A stretch of 64,000 nucleotides of DNA from Taklimakanibacter sp050246735 (GCA_050246735.1 JBFWVM010000010.1:1-64000); one strand, 5' to 3'. Positions 24,741-34,413 are shown, counted from the stretch's first letter. A program made the numbers and translations. Notes: a model not told the origin generated them from the letters alone.

Positions 24741-24881
24741 GCGAAATGCCCCGCCGGACGAGTTTGAAGCTCCGACGGTGATCCTATCGCGATCACACGC
24801 ATTTGAAAGAGCGGGCGGTGCCCGCCTCCCGGGACGATTTCAACCCCATGATTTCCGCGCCATCCCCTCGGGGAGCCTATA

Positions 24882-25745
24882 TCAGCTGCGCCGGGACTGG
24901 ACGGCCACGCTGAGAAAGGCCAGCAGCCCCGACACCAGCATGAGAAAGACCGCCACCGCGTTGAGAACCGGAGTGGATCCGGATTTTGCCATTCGATCAT
25001 ACATGGTGATGGACAGCGGCGCGTCCGATCCGACCAGCATGAGAGTCGTATTGAAGTTTTCGAACGACACGAGAAAGGCGACGATGAAGGCGGAGAACAC
25101 GGCCGGAAACAGGAACGGCAGGGTCACCGTCGCCAGCACCCGGCGTCGCGTCGCTCCGAGATTGAGGGCGGCCTCCTCGAGCGTGACGTCGAACTTCCGC
25201 AGCCGCGCCGCGATCACGAGCGAGGTTATCGTCGTCAGAAACGAGAACTGGCCCATGACGATGAGCGGTATTCCCGGCCGCAGCCATCCGGGGCTGACGC
25301 CGAACGCGGACCCGGCGCCATTGGCGATCATGCTGGCGAAGAGCAGGATGGAAATACCGATGATCACGCCGGGAATGACCAGCGGGATGACCATCAGCAT
25401 GTAGAAGACCCTCTTCAGCGGGAAATCATGACGCTCGAACAGGAAGGCGTTGCATGTCCCCGCGGCGACGGACAGCGCCGATACCGCAAGCCCGATATAG
25501 AGCGAGTTCATCAGGCCCCTGAGCAGGCGCGCATCGTGGAACATGCCGAGCTTCGGCTCGGTGTCGTTGAAGAACCAGTCCAGCGTGAAGCCCTGCCAGG
25601 GCAGCGCCGGGAACAGCGAATCGTTGAACGCGAAGACGCCGGCCGCCAGGAGCGGCGTCACCAGGTACAATATGAACACCGCCATGTAGGAGCGGTAGAG
25701 GAAGAGAAGAAAGGAACCGCCGGTGCCCGCCCTCATGCCGGTCAC
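24882..25745 (-). CDS. Polyamine-type ABC transporter permease (PotC-like)
   Basis: A 287-residue inner-membrane permease with six predicted segments and the EAA loop (EEAALNLGATRRRVLATVTLP). It resembles PotC/PotI-type components. A GTG at 25745 overlaps the stop of the upstream permease gene (GTGA); an ATG at 25737 is an alternative. Together with the next gene it forms the membrane channel. Confidence 0.9.
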   Translation of the reverse strand: MTGMRAGTGGSFLLFLYRSYMAVFILYLVTPLLAAGVFAFNDSLFPALPWQGFTLDWFFNDTEPKLGMFHDARLLRGLMNSLYIGLAVSALSVAAGTCNAFLFERHDFPLKRVFYMLMVIPLVIPGVIIGISILLFASMIANGAGSAFGVSPGWLRPGIPLIVMGQFSFLTTITSLVIAARLRKFDVTLEEAALNLGATRRRVLATVTLPFLFPAVFSAFIVAFLVSFENFNTTLMLVGSDAPLSITMYDRMAKSGSTPVLNAVAVFLMLVSGLLAFLSVAVQSRRS

Positions 25746-26605
25746 CTCGCGACCGTGTCGGCGAGGCTCTGGCCGGTCAGCTTCAGGCCGAGCCAGATCA
25801 CGAAGGACGTGAAGGCGAGCAGCAGGACGCCAAAGGTCGCGCCGCTCTCCCAGTTATAGCGGGTGATGAACTGGCTGTAGATCTGTTCGGTGAACCAGCT
25901 GCTGTTCTTGCCGCCCAGCAGGACGGGAGTGAGATAGCTGCCGGCGGTCAGCATGAAGGTGATGATGCAGCCGGCGACGATGCCCGGCATCGCAAAGGGC
26001 ACGACGATCCTTCGGAACACGGTGAAGCGGCTGCCGCCAAGGTTGTAGCCGGCTTCCAGCAGCGCATTGTCCATGCCGTCGAGCGTCGAGACCAGCGGCA
26101 CGATCATGAACAGGATCACCGTGTAGACGAGGCCGATCACGACGGTGGCGTCGTTGTAGAGCAGTTCGACCGGACCCTCGGCAAGTCCCGCCCACTGGAG
26201 CGCGCCGGAGACGATGCCCGTCTCGCGCAGCAGCATGATCCAGCCGAAGGCGCGGACGAGATCGCTGACCCAGAGCGGGATCAGGCAGAGCAGAAAGAGG
26301 CCGGCGCGCGCCCGCCGGCGCGCGATCTTGGCGATGTAGTATGCCACGGGGAATCCGATCGCGAGCGCAAGGACGGTCACCAGGATCGACATCCAGGCGG
26401 TCCGCAGCAGCGTGTGCCAGTAGATCGGCTCGCTCAGGAAATCCACATAGTTGCCGAAGCCGAAGCCATAATTGCGCGGGCCGATCTTTTCGCGAAGCGA
26501 CACATATCCGATCCCGATCTGCGGCAGCACGACCAGCAGGCCGGTCCACAGCACGAACGGCGCCATGAGCAGGATAAGCGAAAGCTTGCCCGTGTCGGAG
26601 CGCAT
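25742..26605 (-). CDS. Polyamine-type ABC transporter permease (PotB-like)
   Basis: A 287-residue permease with six membrane segments and an EAA loop (EAGYNLGGSRFTVFRRIVVP). The ATG at 26605 overlaps the ATPase stop in an ATGA arrangement, which fixes the start; the open frame extends eight codons further. It resembles PotB/PotH. Confidence 0.9.
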   Translation of the reverse strand: MRSDTGKLSLILLMAPFVLWTGLLVVLPQIGIGYVSLREKIGPRNYGFGFGNYVDFLSEPIYWHTLLRTAWMSILVTVLALAIGFPVAYYIAKIARRRARAGLFLLCLIPLWVSDLVRAFGWIMLLRETGIVSGALQWAGLAEGPVELLYNDATVVIGLVYTVILFMIVPLVSTLDGMDNALLEAGYNLGGSRFTVFRRIVVPFAMPGIVAGCIITFMLTAGSYLTPVLLGGKNSSWFTEQIYSQFITRYNWESGATFGVLLLAFTSFVIWLGLKLTGQSLADTVAR

Positions 26606-27678
26606 CACGCCGCCTTCATGGCGAAGCACAAGGCGCGGTCGCGCCGCCAGCCGATGTCGACAGCATCGCCTTCGGCCAGCCCGTGGACACGTGACTGGTC
26701 GGCGACCTCGACAAGCTTGCCGGACGACGTCCTGACGAGCACCCGGCTGTTGGCGCCGTTGAAAAGCAGGCTGTCGACGGTGCCGCTCATGGTCGCGCCA
26801 TCGTCGCCCCTGCCGATGGTGATCGCCTCGGGGCGGACGAACACCTCGACGTCGGCGGAGCCGCCCGGAGCCTTCCCGCCGGCCCTGGCGAGGACGACGC
26901 CGCCTCCGTCGAGCGCTATGCGCACCATGCCGCCGGACGCATGCAACGCCTTCCCGGTCCAGCGATTGCTGTCGCCGACAAAGCCGGCGACGAAGCCCGA
27001 GGCCGGGTCGTCATAGAGCTCTCTCGGCGATCCGATCTGCTCGAACCGGCCGGCATTCATCACCGCGACGGTGTCCGACATCACCAGCGCCTCGGACTGG
27101 TCGTGGGTGATGTAGAGGAAGGTGGTCCGGAACTGATGCTGGAGCTGCTTCAACTCGATCTTCATGTGCTCGCGAAGCTTCAGGTCCAGCGCGCCGAGCG
27201 GCTCGTCCAGAAGCAGCACATCGGGCTCCAGCACCATGCACCGGGCGATCGCGATGCGCTGCTTCTGGCCGCCCGAGAGCTGATCGATGCGCTTGTCCTG
27301 GGTGCCGGGCAGGCCCACACGCTCCAGCACCGCTTTCACCCGGCCGGCGATTTCGGATCTGGCGTCGCCCCGGCAGCGCAGTCCGTAGGCTATGTTTTCG
27401 CCGACGGTCATCATCGGAAAAAGCGCAAGCTGCTGGAAGACCATCTTCACGTTGCGCCGGTTCGGCGGACGGCTCAGGACCGATTCGTCCTTGATCCTGA
27501 TGTCGCCCGCATCGGGTGCCGCGAATCCCGCGATCATGCGCATCAACGTCGTCTTGCCGCAGCCCGAAGGTCCGAGGATCGAGAAAAACGACCCGCTGGG
27601 GACGCCGAACGAGACATCCCGGACGGCGGTGAACTCGCCGAAGCGCTTCGTCACGTCTATGCATTCAAGATCATACAT
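26605..27678 (-). CDS. Polyamine-type ABC transporter ATPase (PotA-like)
   Basis: A 357-residue ATPase. Walker A is GPSGCGKT (36-43), the Q-loop is in FQQLALFP, the signature is LSGGQKQR, Walker B is LLLLDEPLGALD, and the switch histidine is in ITHDQSEA. A C-terminal TOBE domain follows (about residues 240-357). It powers import. The start at 27678 (MYDLECIDVTKRFG) is preferred over an extended one. A 28-bp hairpin lies between it and the binding-protein gene upstream. Confidence 0.93.
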   Translation of the reverse strand: MYDLECIDVTKRFGEFTAVRDVSFGVPSGSFFSILGPSGCGKTTLMRMIAGFAAPDAGDIRIKDESVLSRPPNRRNVKMVFQQLALFPMMTVGENIAYGLRCRGDARSEIAGRVKAVLERVGLPGTQDKRIDQLSGGQKQRIAIARCMVLEPDVLLLDEPLGALDLKLREHMKIELKQLQHQFRTTFLYITHDQSEALVMSDTVAVMNAGRFEQIGSPRELYDDPASGFVAGFVGDSNRWTGKALHASGGMVRIALDGGGVVLARAGGKAPGGSADVEVFVRPEAITIGRGDDGATMSGTVDSLLFNGANSRVLVRTSSGKLVEVADQSRVHGLAEGDAVDIGWRRDRALCFAMKAA

Positions 27679-27721
27679 CCGATGGTCCCGGCATTGGGGC
27701 GAAGGGCTTCCGGCAGGCACA

Positions 27722-27749
27722 GTGCCGGGGAGGCGGGCCTCCCCGGCAC
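27722..27749 (-). terminator. Perfect 13-bp stem hairpin after the binding-protein gene
   Basis: GTGCCGGGGAGGC (27722-27734), GG, then GCCTCCCCGGCAC (27737-27749). It lies 29 nt after the binding-protein stop and 44 nt before the ATPase start. Hairpins at this spot often block 3' decay and partially terminate, giving more binding protein than membrane components. Confidence 0.7.
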
Positions 27750-27777
27750 GTCGATCTCAAGGTATGGCCGGCGCTGG

Positions 27778-28851
27778 CTAGTTCGACGCCGCCTGGATAC
27801 GATCAAGCACCTTGCCTTCCAGATCTTCAAGCCCGGCGGGAACGCTGGGCATGAACTTCAGGTTGGCCAGAGCTTCGTCGTCGAAGGCCGCAGCGACCGC
27901 GGCCCTGGACCCTTCCGGCATGAGCTGGACCGAATTCTTCACCGCCCCGATCGCTCCCGACGATTCCGAGATCATGGTGACGATCTCGGGCTGCATCACA
28001 AAGTTGATCCACTTATAGGCGGCGTCGTCCGCCTCGCCTTTCGCCGGGATCGAGAACGTGTCGATCCATGCCAGAGCCCCTGTCCGGGTCGGGACGTAGC
28101 GGATGTTCTGGTTCTGGTTGTAGAGCTTGAAGGCCGTCGAGTCCCATGCGTCGGACAGGACGACCTCACCCGAAAGCATCAGGCTCGACAGGTCGTCGGC
28201 GCCGGTCCAGTAGGTCTTCACGTTTGCCTTGCAGGCAATCAGCTTGGGCTCGAGCTCATCGAGGATCTTCTGATAGGCATCCGGGTCGTGATAGGCCGCG
28301 AAGGGATCCTTGCCCATGTCGAAGGCCATGCCGAGCAACAGCGCCCGCTTCAGCCGCATGGAAACCCGGCCCTTGTACCTGGGATCGCAAAGATCGCTCC
28401 AGCCCTTGGCGTCGGGGGCCTTCGAGATGTCGACGATAAGGCCCTGCGTGCCCCACACATGCGGCACCGAGTAGATCTCGCCGTCGATCCTGGCGTTCTC
28501 CTCCATCGCCTTCATCATATTGGGCTGGAACACGGAAGTGTCGATCTTGGAAAGATCGAGCGGCTTGTAGATGCCGTATTCGGTCTGCGCGGCGATCACG
28601 CGGGACACGCTCGGCTGGGCCAGGTCGAACCCGGCGCCTCCGGTCGCGCGGAGCTTGGCGACCATTTCCTCGTTGTTGGACAGCGTGACCTCGACGTCGA
28701 TGTCCGGATACTTCTTCTCGAACAGGGCGATGACGGCGTCGGGCGCATACCCGCCCCAGGTCAGCAGCCTGAGCGTTTCCGCATGGCTCGGCAGCGCGCA
28801 GCAGACCCACGCGACGCCTATCATCAACCCTTTGATCAAGTATCTCATCAT
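27778..28851 (-). CDS. Polyamine-type ABC transporter periplasmic binding protein (PotD/PotF-like)
   Basis: A 357-residue exported binding protein. The signal peptide is about residues 1-23 (LIKGLMIGVAWVCCALPSHA), and the mature protein begins ETLRLLTWGGYAP, typical of spermidine/putrescine-type binding proteins. WGTQGLIVDISKAP and SDAWDSTAF are consistent with the family. Such proteins also bind other cationic or amino compounds, so the ligand is open. It begins 29 bp after the large glycosidase-like gene on the same strand. Confidence 0.9.
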   Translation of the reverse strand: MMRYLIKGLMIGVAWVCCALPSHAETLRLLTWGGYAPDAVIALFEKKYPDIDVEVTLSNNEEMVAKLRATGGAGFDLAQPSVSRVIAAQTEYGIYKPLDLSKIDTSVFQPNMMKAMEENARIDGEIYSVPHVWGTQGLIVDISKAPDAKGWSDLCDPRYKGRVSMRLKRALLLGMAFDMGKDPFAAYHDPDAYQKILDELEPKLIACKANVKTYWTGADDLSSLMLSGEVVLSDAWDSTAFKLYNQNQNIRYVPTRTGALAWIDTFSIPAKGEADDAAYKWINFVMQPEIVTMISESSGAIGAVKNSVQLMPEGSRAAVAAAFDDEALANLKFMPSVPAGLEDLEGKVLDRIQAASN

Positions 28852-28880
28852 GACTTTCCCCTGTTTGGACTTCCACCTGT

Positions 28881-31604
28881 TCATTCGTTGTCGTTGCTCG
28901 AGCATGCCAGGAAATACGGTGTGTTCGACAGGTTTTCCACCATGCCCGGATAGAAGTTCGAGACGCCGTCGCCCGAGATTTCGAAGTAGTACATGATGGG
29001 ATAGGGCGAGCTCGTGTATTCGCCGGGTATGAAGGCCGTATACTCGCCGCCACACCACTTCATCCCGGCGCTCTGCCATTGCTCGGACTGGTTCACATGC
29101 CGATAGTGCAGTCCGACGCTGTGCCGTCCGGCGCCGAAGGGCGCAATCGATATCTCCATCGCCTCACCTCGGACGAACCGGTCTTGCGGGACATGGCGCG
29201 AGGGATGCGATTGCGACGCCGACCAGTTGAGGATCCTTTCGACCTGCCGCTCCACCAGGGGATCTGACCGATGCGGCAGCCCGGCGGTCATGGCGGCGGC
29301 CTCCATGTCGGCGATATCCTTTTCGATCGCCGGCAGCCGGTCGTCCCAGCGTCCCCGCAGCCAGGAGTGAGGACCGTAGGTTATGTCGGGGAGATAGACG
29401 TCCTTGCCGACATTCGCCGCTTCCGTCCATGCGTCATGCGCCTTTCGGTAGCGCACGAGCGCTTCTCTTGCCGGACGGCCATCGCCGGTAAGAAGGTGAT
29501 ATTCCCAGAGAACGGCGGCCCTGACCTTCTCCGCGAAGAAGCGGCCGATGGCTGCCAATATGGTCACGTCCACGCGGACCAGGTTCAGCTCCGGCTGCGG
29601 ATTTCCGGCAAGGGCCAGCGCCCGGCCCATTTCGACGCCGGCCGCGGTCGCGTGCCGCTCCAGCCAGTTCGCCCATGTAAGCGGCGACAGCTTCCGGATG
29701 GTCGAGCCGTCAAGGAGGCAGGCCGCGAACTCGCTCGGCGAAAGGAAGAATTGCGGATCGCAGGCGCCGACGGTCCCGAAACGTGCCGGCCTGGCAAGCT
29801 CGTAGCCATAGGGCAGATGCGGGGCCTCATGCAGCACGGACATGTTCTCGTACATTTCGGGCCAGTAGGAATTGTTCGAGGCCGTCGGCGCATGGGCCAG
29901 CGAGACGAGGGGCAGGATGCGGCTCGCGCTCGCGACGGCATTTCCGCATGCCGCCCCTGCGGCGCCGAAGCGCGATGTCAGAAAGCGGCAGAATGCCTCC
30001 GGCTCGGCTTCGGGATCGTAGAGCGACCGCCCCCAGACCCTGTAGGTATATTCGAACTTCTGCCAGTCGTGGCGTCCGCTCAGGTGTTTCTCCTGATAGC
30101 CGGTGCGGCTGCCGGGGATCCCGGTCCCCATCCGGCCCTTGAACGAAAGGGGCTCGCAAAGCTCCACCCCCTGTGAGCCGCAGAAGGTCGAGCTCCTGCC
30201 GTAGCCTCCCGCCAGCATCCGGTCGCCCCACAGCAGGATGCGGGTCGTGCCCGGCCATATCCGGAAGAGGACGCCATAGGGGCGATCCTCGCGCAGCAGG
30301 TCGCCGTAGCTGTAGCGCATGAACTTGCGCGAGCCTTCGCTGAACCTCCACTTTCCGGCGTGCTCGGCCGCGTCATGCCCGGAGTAAAGCGTGGCGGCCC
30401 GGGGCTCCGGGCCGGGCCCGGCGGGCAAGGCCTGGCTGCCGGCCAGCTCCAGAGGCCGGATGGACATCTGGTGGTAGGGAAGACCCATATGCTCCGAGGT
30501 GTATTTTGGAGAGATGCATACCGGCATCCCCGTATCCAGCGCCGTATCTATGAGCTTCTCGTCGATGCCCTTCGCATGAAGATCGAGACGGATGGTCCGG
30601 CCCGCACCCTTGACCGCGGCGAAATAGGTCTGCCAGAAAGCGTAGTCGCCCTCGGGGATCCCGCTCTCGACGTGAACGCGCAATGTGAGCCCGCTGATCG
30701 CGGGAACCTCCGCGAGCAGCATGGACAGGGCATCGCGGCAATATGCGGCGATGTTGCGCGGACCGAGGCCCGAGATCTGATGCTTCGCGTTCGGACAATT
30801 GTCGAAGTCATAGCTCTGGGTCCACAAGGCGAGCTGGAACTCCAGTCCGCGGCGGTCCGCCTCGCCGGCGATGAATTTCAGGGTTTCCAGGTTCCGGGTC
30901 CGCTCCTCCCCGGTCATGTTCGAGATCGAAACATCATGGCCCGGGACCGAAACCAGGAAGGGATAGGCCAGGTGGAAATAGACGTCCGAAACGAACTCGT
31001 TCCCATAGGGATAGTTGTATTGCTTGCCGAAAGTGAGCGAGAAACGGTTGAACCTGTGGGTGGCGAGATGCGTCAGGTACTCCTCCCACCCATTGCGGTC
31101 ATGGAACCAGGGAAGATCCTCGGTCTCGCTCTGGAAACACTTGGAAATGCTGCGGATCGCCGCGGCCGGCGTCCCCACCAACGGCTCGGCAAAGTCCAAG
31201 GCGTCCGGGAGAGACCCGGCGAAGCGCACGCGGTCCGCCAGCTCGGTGATCGCATAGACCAGGCCGCGCAAATCCGCCCCATAGACGAAGATGCAGTTCG
31301 AATTCTCCTCGGCGCCGCGAAAGATGGCGAAGGAGTCCGGAGCGGCGGGAAGATCGAGGCCAATGACGGCGCCCCTTCGTCCGATCGCATCGCCATCCGT
31401 GCCCGCGAGGAGGACGATCGACTTGCTGCAGGCTCCGGCGGCCGATGATTTCATGGGACGGAACGCCGTCCCCCGTTCGCCGAGCCGGCTGCGCAGCTCG
31501 CCTATGGCCCAGCGGATCTGCGGCTTCGCCGGGAGACCGGGATCGAAGACGTCGAAATACAGGGCATCACTCGAGCCGGCAGCGCATTCTCCTTGTATGT
31601 CCAT
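28881..31604 (-). CDS. Large putative glycoside hydrolase with GH67/GH20-like N-terminal domain
   Basis: A 907-residue protein without an obvious signal peptide. Residues 15-130 resemble the alpha/beta N-terminal domain of alpha-glucuronidases and hexosaminidases (RWAIGELRSRLGERG, LRGLVYAITELADRV). Residues about 150-450 look like a TIM barrel, with WTQSYDF (261-267), RVHVESGIPEGD (309-320; E313 a candidate catalytic acid) and LDLHAKGID. The last 95 residues look like a beta-sandwich (VGLHYRHVNQSEQW, YPIMYYFEIS). I cannot place it in a named family. It heads the transporter operon, so it may act in the cytoplasm on the imported compound. Confidence 0.75.
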   Translation of the reverse strand: MDIQGECAAGSSDALYFDVFDPGLPAKPQIRWAIGELRSRLGERGTAFRPMKSSAAGACSKSIVLLAGTDGDAIGRRGAVIGLDLPAAPDSFAIFRGAEENSNCIFVYGADLRGLVYAITELADRVRFAGSLPDALDFAEPLVGTPAAAIRSISKCFQSETEDLPWFHDRNGWEEYLTHLATHRFNRFSLTFGKQYNYPYGNEFVSDVYFHLAYPFLVSVPGHDVSISNMTGEERTRNLETLKFIAGEADRRGLEFQLALWTQSYDFDNCPNAKHQISGLGPRNIAAYCRDALSMLLAEVPAISGLTLRVHVESGIPEGDYAFWQTYFAAVKGAGRTIRLDLHAKGIDEKLIDTALDTGMPVCISPKYTSEHMGLPYHQMSIRPLELAGSQALPAGPGPEPRAATLYSGHDAAEHAGKWRFSEGSRKFMRYSYGDLLREDRPYGVLFRIWPGTTRILLWGDRMLAGGYGRSSTFCGSQGVELCEPLSFKGRMGTGIPGSRTGYQEKHLSGRHDWQKFEYTYRVWGRSLYDPEAEPEAFCRFLTSRFGAAGAACGNAVASASRILPLVSLAHAPTASNNSYWPEMYENMSVLHEAPHLPYGYELARPARFGTVGACDPQFFLSPSEFAACLLDGSTIRKLSPLTWANWLERHATAAGVEMGRALALAGNPQPELNLVRVDVTILAAIGRFFAEKVRAAVLWEYHLLTGDGRPAREALVRYRKAHDAWTEAANVGKDVYLPDITYGPHSWLRGRWDDRLPAIEKDIADMEAAAMTAGLPHRSDPLVERQVERILNWSASQSHPSRHVPQDRFVRGEAMEISIAPFGAGRHSVGLHYRHVNQSEQWQSAGMKWCGGEYTAFIPGEYTSSPYPIMYYFEISGDGVSNFYPGMVENLSNTPYFLACSSNDNE

Positions 31605-31895
31605 GTGAAGAAGCCGGTTGGTCGAGGGCTGACTGGATCTTCGGGTTCGGCCGGATGGTAGGTCACAAAAAATCCGCGCAGAAACGAATATTATCGCTCT
31701 TGTCGATCGTATTTTCCGATTGGTCCGGCCAGATCATCGAAGTATGGGCGAAGCGCTTTCCCGGCTGGCGCCCCAGGCGTCGAGCCGCTCGTCGATGCAC
31801 GGAACGCTTCACGCTTTATCGTTCAGGCCGGGACGCTCTCTTTCCGCTCTCGCCTTCGCGCGCATGCGCCGGAAGGATGAACGGCGTCCTGACGT

Positions 31896-32318
31896 TCAGC
31901 GCCGTGCTGCCCAGGGATGAATCACCGGAACGCCGGCTGCGTTGAAGGCGCTGGCATCGCGCGTGGCGACCGCGAAACCATGCGCGGTTGCGACGGCGGC
32001 GATATAGCCGTCCGGCGTGGGAAAGCCCTTGCCGGCGCTGCGGGCCGCCACGGCCAGATCGGCGTAGTGGCGAGCGGCGTCGGTATCGAAGGGCAGGATT
32101 CTACCCTCGAACAAGGCAAGACTCCCGTCCAGCATCGTAGCGAGCTTCTGCTTGCGCCGTCCGTCCGGCAGCGTGCCGATGCCGAACAGCAATTCCGCGA
32201 CGGTGACGCTGGACAGATAGAGGGTTTCGGCGGCCTGCTCATCCAGCCAGTCGCGCACCGCGGGGTCCGGCTCCGGCTTCATGGCCTCGGAAACGACATT
32301 GGTATCCAGAACGATCAT
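31896..32318 (-). CDS. vapC: PIN-domain toxin, VapC/FitB type
   Basis: A 140-residue PIN-domain ribonuclease. The metal-binding acids are in place: D5 (VLDTNVVSE), E42 (VAELLFG), D103 (TPDGYIAA) and D121 (TRDASAF). Such toxins cut tRNA or rRNA when the antitoxin is lost. It overlaps the antitoxin stop by 4 bp (ATGA). The Met-Ile-Val-Leu-Asp-Thr-Asn start and the partner type are closest to FitB. Confidence 0.93.
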   Translation of the reverse strand: MIVLDTNVVSEAMKPEPDPAVRDWLDEQAAETLYLSSVTVAELLFGIGTLPDGRRKQKLATMLDGSLALFEGRILPFDTDAARHYADLAVAARSAGKGFPTPDGYIAAVATAHGFAVATRDASAFNAAGVPVIHPWAARR

Positions 32319-32569
32319 TCAAAGCTCATCGGCGCTGCGGGCGTCCTGTCGCGGGCCTGCTCCAGCGCCTCGAAATCGGCATTGGTCAATCCTGCCTTGC
32401 GGCTCAATGCCGCGAGGGCGGAGCCGATGCGCAGGCGCTGTGCGGGACGAACCGCCGCTTCCAGAATGTCGCGCATTTCCGCTTCGGCGCTGCGGCCATG
32501 ATGGGCCGCGCGCACCTTGAGGGCGCGGTGGGCTTCATCCGAGAGGTTGCGAATGGTGACCGCAGGCAT
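32315..32569 (-). CDS. FitA-like ribbon-helix-helix antitoxin
   Basis: An 84-residue protein with an N-terminal ribbon-helix-helix (MPAVTIRNLSDEAHRALKVR) and AAHHGRSAEAEMRDILE, the FitA/StbC-type pattern. The C-terminal half should wrap the PIN toxin. It precedes and overlaps vapC by 4 bp and should repress the shared promoter. An AT-rich segment with a near-palindrome around TATCAACGCTATC lies just upstream (32590-32612). Confidence 0.9.
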   Translation of the reverse strand: MPAVTIRNLSDEAHRALKVRAAHHGRSAEAEMRDILEAAVRPAQRLRIGSALAALSRKAGLTNADFEALEQARDRTPAAPMSFE

Positions 32570-32751
32570 GTTGATGGCGTCTCCGGCTAGATGATATCAA
32601 CGCTATCAATATATAGGATCTGCCATCACCAGACAAGACGTGACCCGCTATCTGGCGGGCTGGCCGACGCCTGCCGCCAATCTCATCTCCATGCACCGGC
32701 TCGCGGACATGAAGGCTGAAGGCAGCCAACGACACCTTCGCACCTTTCGTG

Positions 32752-32895
32752 CGGCCTGCTCCTCGAAGCGGCTCGTGAGGTCGCGGCCGCGTTTCGTATC
32801 GCCGCGTGAGAGGAAAGGGCGGCTGCCAGGACTCGCGACGGACGATCCAGACCTCGTAGGTCGGCGTCAGCCAGTCAGGCGCATCCAGGGAGAGC
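32752..32895 (-). pseudogene. Displaced partial copy of the 3' end of the GFA-family gene
   Basis: About 87% identical over 140 bp to 34540-34680, the 3' third of the intact GFA-family gene, in the same orientation. The copy has a one-base indel, has lost the stop codon (TAG to CAG), and has no 5' part. The second hipBA module lies between the two copies. The rest of the 32570-32932 gap shows no other gene. Confidence 0.8.
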
Positions 32896-32932
32896 CCTGC
32901 AACGGTGATGCCGGCACCGCCCGCAAGGCGGC

Positions 32933-34189
32933 TCAGGCCTTTTCCGTGATCCGCAGCAGATGGCTGGCGCGCGTCGCTATGACGGCGCGAATGGACTTGA
33001 GGACTCCATGTCTGATGCCCTCCTCCTCGAATTCGGCCAGAAGATTGTCGGCTTCTCCAGTGATGCGTCCCGCAAGGTCCGTCATACCCTTGACCAGCAG
33101 ACGGTGAGCGCCGCGCGTGTCCGGCACGAGCGTCAGCCAGTGTTTCAATTGTATCGTGTCAGCGACAGAGCGCCCACCTATCGCCATGGCGAGCTTTTTC
33201 GCCAGTCTCGGATAAGCCGCGGTGCAGACGACATCGTAAAGCGGAGCGAGATCAGGCGTCCTGCTTCCATAAAGCAAGGCGTAGTTCTTCCCATGGGCAT
33301 CCGCATTGCCGACCAGATAGTGAAAAATGAGCATGCGGATAAAGCTCAACCTGTCAGCCGCCGGCCGCGCCGCGGCGTGGTCGATCAGGCCCAGCGAACG
33401 CGCCGTTCCGGGTCCGCCTTCTGCCTCATACTTGAGCTCCGGCGGCACGCTCAGCGCCTGGCAGAAGTCCTCCTGGTGCAGACGCGTGATCGTTCCATCC
33501 TCGTGCCGGGAGCGGTCGTAGCGCTCGACCAGCAGGAACGGAACTGCGCCGCTATGGCGCATCTCGACCGCGGGCACCGGCAGCTTCAGCCGCGACGCGA
33601 GGCGCAGGCAGAACAGTTCGTTCTCGACCGTGCCATCGAGCGCCTGAATGAACGGCTTGAGGATATGCGTGGTGGGGCGGCCGCCTTTGGCGAGCCCGAT
33701 CGTTTCGCCATCGACGCAGACAGCGAGCTTGTCCTGAGCGCCCGCGAGCGAGAGGCGAACGCCCTCCTCACCGCCGAGCAACGGGCGCTCCCTGAGCTTG
33801 CCGATGAGCTCTTCGAGCCGCGCCGGACTCAGAACTTCGACTCCGTCGCCGGAAGATGGCGGCGTCCGGCCGGCCGGATACAGCGACAAGGCTCCGGCGC
33901 ATTCACCGCCGATCACTTCGAGCAGGCCGAAGACGTTGCCGGCTGAAATGCCGAGGGCGCCGGCAAGACGCTGCCGGGCGCCCCCATCCGGCAGAAGCCC
34001 GGAGAAGAACGGCCGAACCACCCGATCAGCGCACGCGGCTTCCTGCAACGGCATGGAAAAGGAGATGGCGCGCGACTCTCGCCTGGCGATATAGTCGGAG
34101 TCATAGGTGTAGCTGAGAGCGCCCGCCTCGTCCCGACTGAGAGTGCCGGCCTTCGCTCCACCGAAATAGACATCCAGCAGGCGGCTCAT
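32933..34189 (-). CDS. hipA: HipA-family serine/threonine kinase toxin (copy 2)
   Basis: A 418-residue kinase, only distantly similar to the copy at 16 kb. The N-terminal subdomain includes RVVRPFFSGLLPDGG. Then SLAGAQDKLAV (147-157), K178 in HILKPF, catalytic D297 and N302 in GNADAHGKN, and D319 in APLYDV. All core residues are present, so it should be active. The ATG at 34189 overlaps the hipB stop by 4 bp. The true target is unknown. Confidence 0.93.
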   Translation of the reverse strand: MSRLLDVYFGGAKAGTLSRDEAGALSYTYDSDYIARRESRAISFSMPLQEAACADRVVRPFFSGLLPDGGARQRLAGALGISAGNVFGLLEVIGGECAGALSLYPAGRTPPSSGDGVEVLSPARLEELIGKLRERPLLGGEEGVRLSLAGAQDKLAVCVDGETIGLAKGGRPTTHILKPFIQALDGTVENELFCLRLASRLKLPVPAVEMRHSGAVPFLLVERYDRSRHEDGTITRLHQEDFCQALSVPPELKYEAEGGPGTARSLGLIDHAAARPAADRLSFIRMLIFHYLVGNADAHGKNYALLYGSRTPDLAPLYDVVCTAAYPRLAKKLAMAIGGRSVADTIQLKHWLTLVPDTRGAHRLLVKGMTDLAGRITGEADNLLAEFEEEGIRHGVLKSIRAVIATRASHLLRITEKA

Positions 34190-34413
34190 GATGAACTCTC
34201 CCACCGGCTGCCGATGGACACGCTGAGGCCCAGAGCCGCCGCCACCCGCAGAGCGCGTCCGAGCTGACAGCTCTCCTTTCCGGCTTCGAGCTCGCGCACG
34301 AAACGCATGCCGACTCCAGTGAGGCCGGCGAGCTGTTCCTGGGTCAATTCTTGCGCCTTGCGCTCCTTCCGGATCAGGAGGCCGAGATTTTCGCTGTTTG
34401 TGATCGTCTGCAT
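34186..34413 (-). CDS. hipB: HipB-like antitoxin, XRE family (copy 2)
   Basis: A 75-residue XRE protein close to normal HipB length: LGLLIRKERKAQELTQEQLA, then GVGMRFVRELEAGKES. I chose the ATG at 34413 because the upstream ATGs at 34419 and 34437 lie in or beside a palindrome that looks like the operator. It should neutralise and co-repress with HipA. Confidence 0.88.
   Translation of the reverse strand: MQTITNSENLGLLIRKERKAQELTQEQLAGLTGVGMRFVRELEAGKESCQLGRALRVAAALGLSVSIGSRWESSS

Noticed and set aside
26941..28953. Long plus-strand open frame (670 codons) antisense to potA and the binding-protein gene
   Set aside because: Composition is typical of antisense shadow (His/Arg/Asp-rich) and the opposite strand carries clear ABC-transporter genes.
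31605..31895. Small gene between the glycosidase-like gene and vapC
   Set aside because: The short open frames here lack ribosome-binding sites and show biased shadow-like composition; I see only intergenic DNA.
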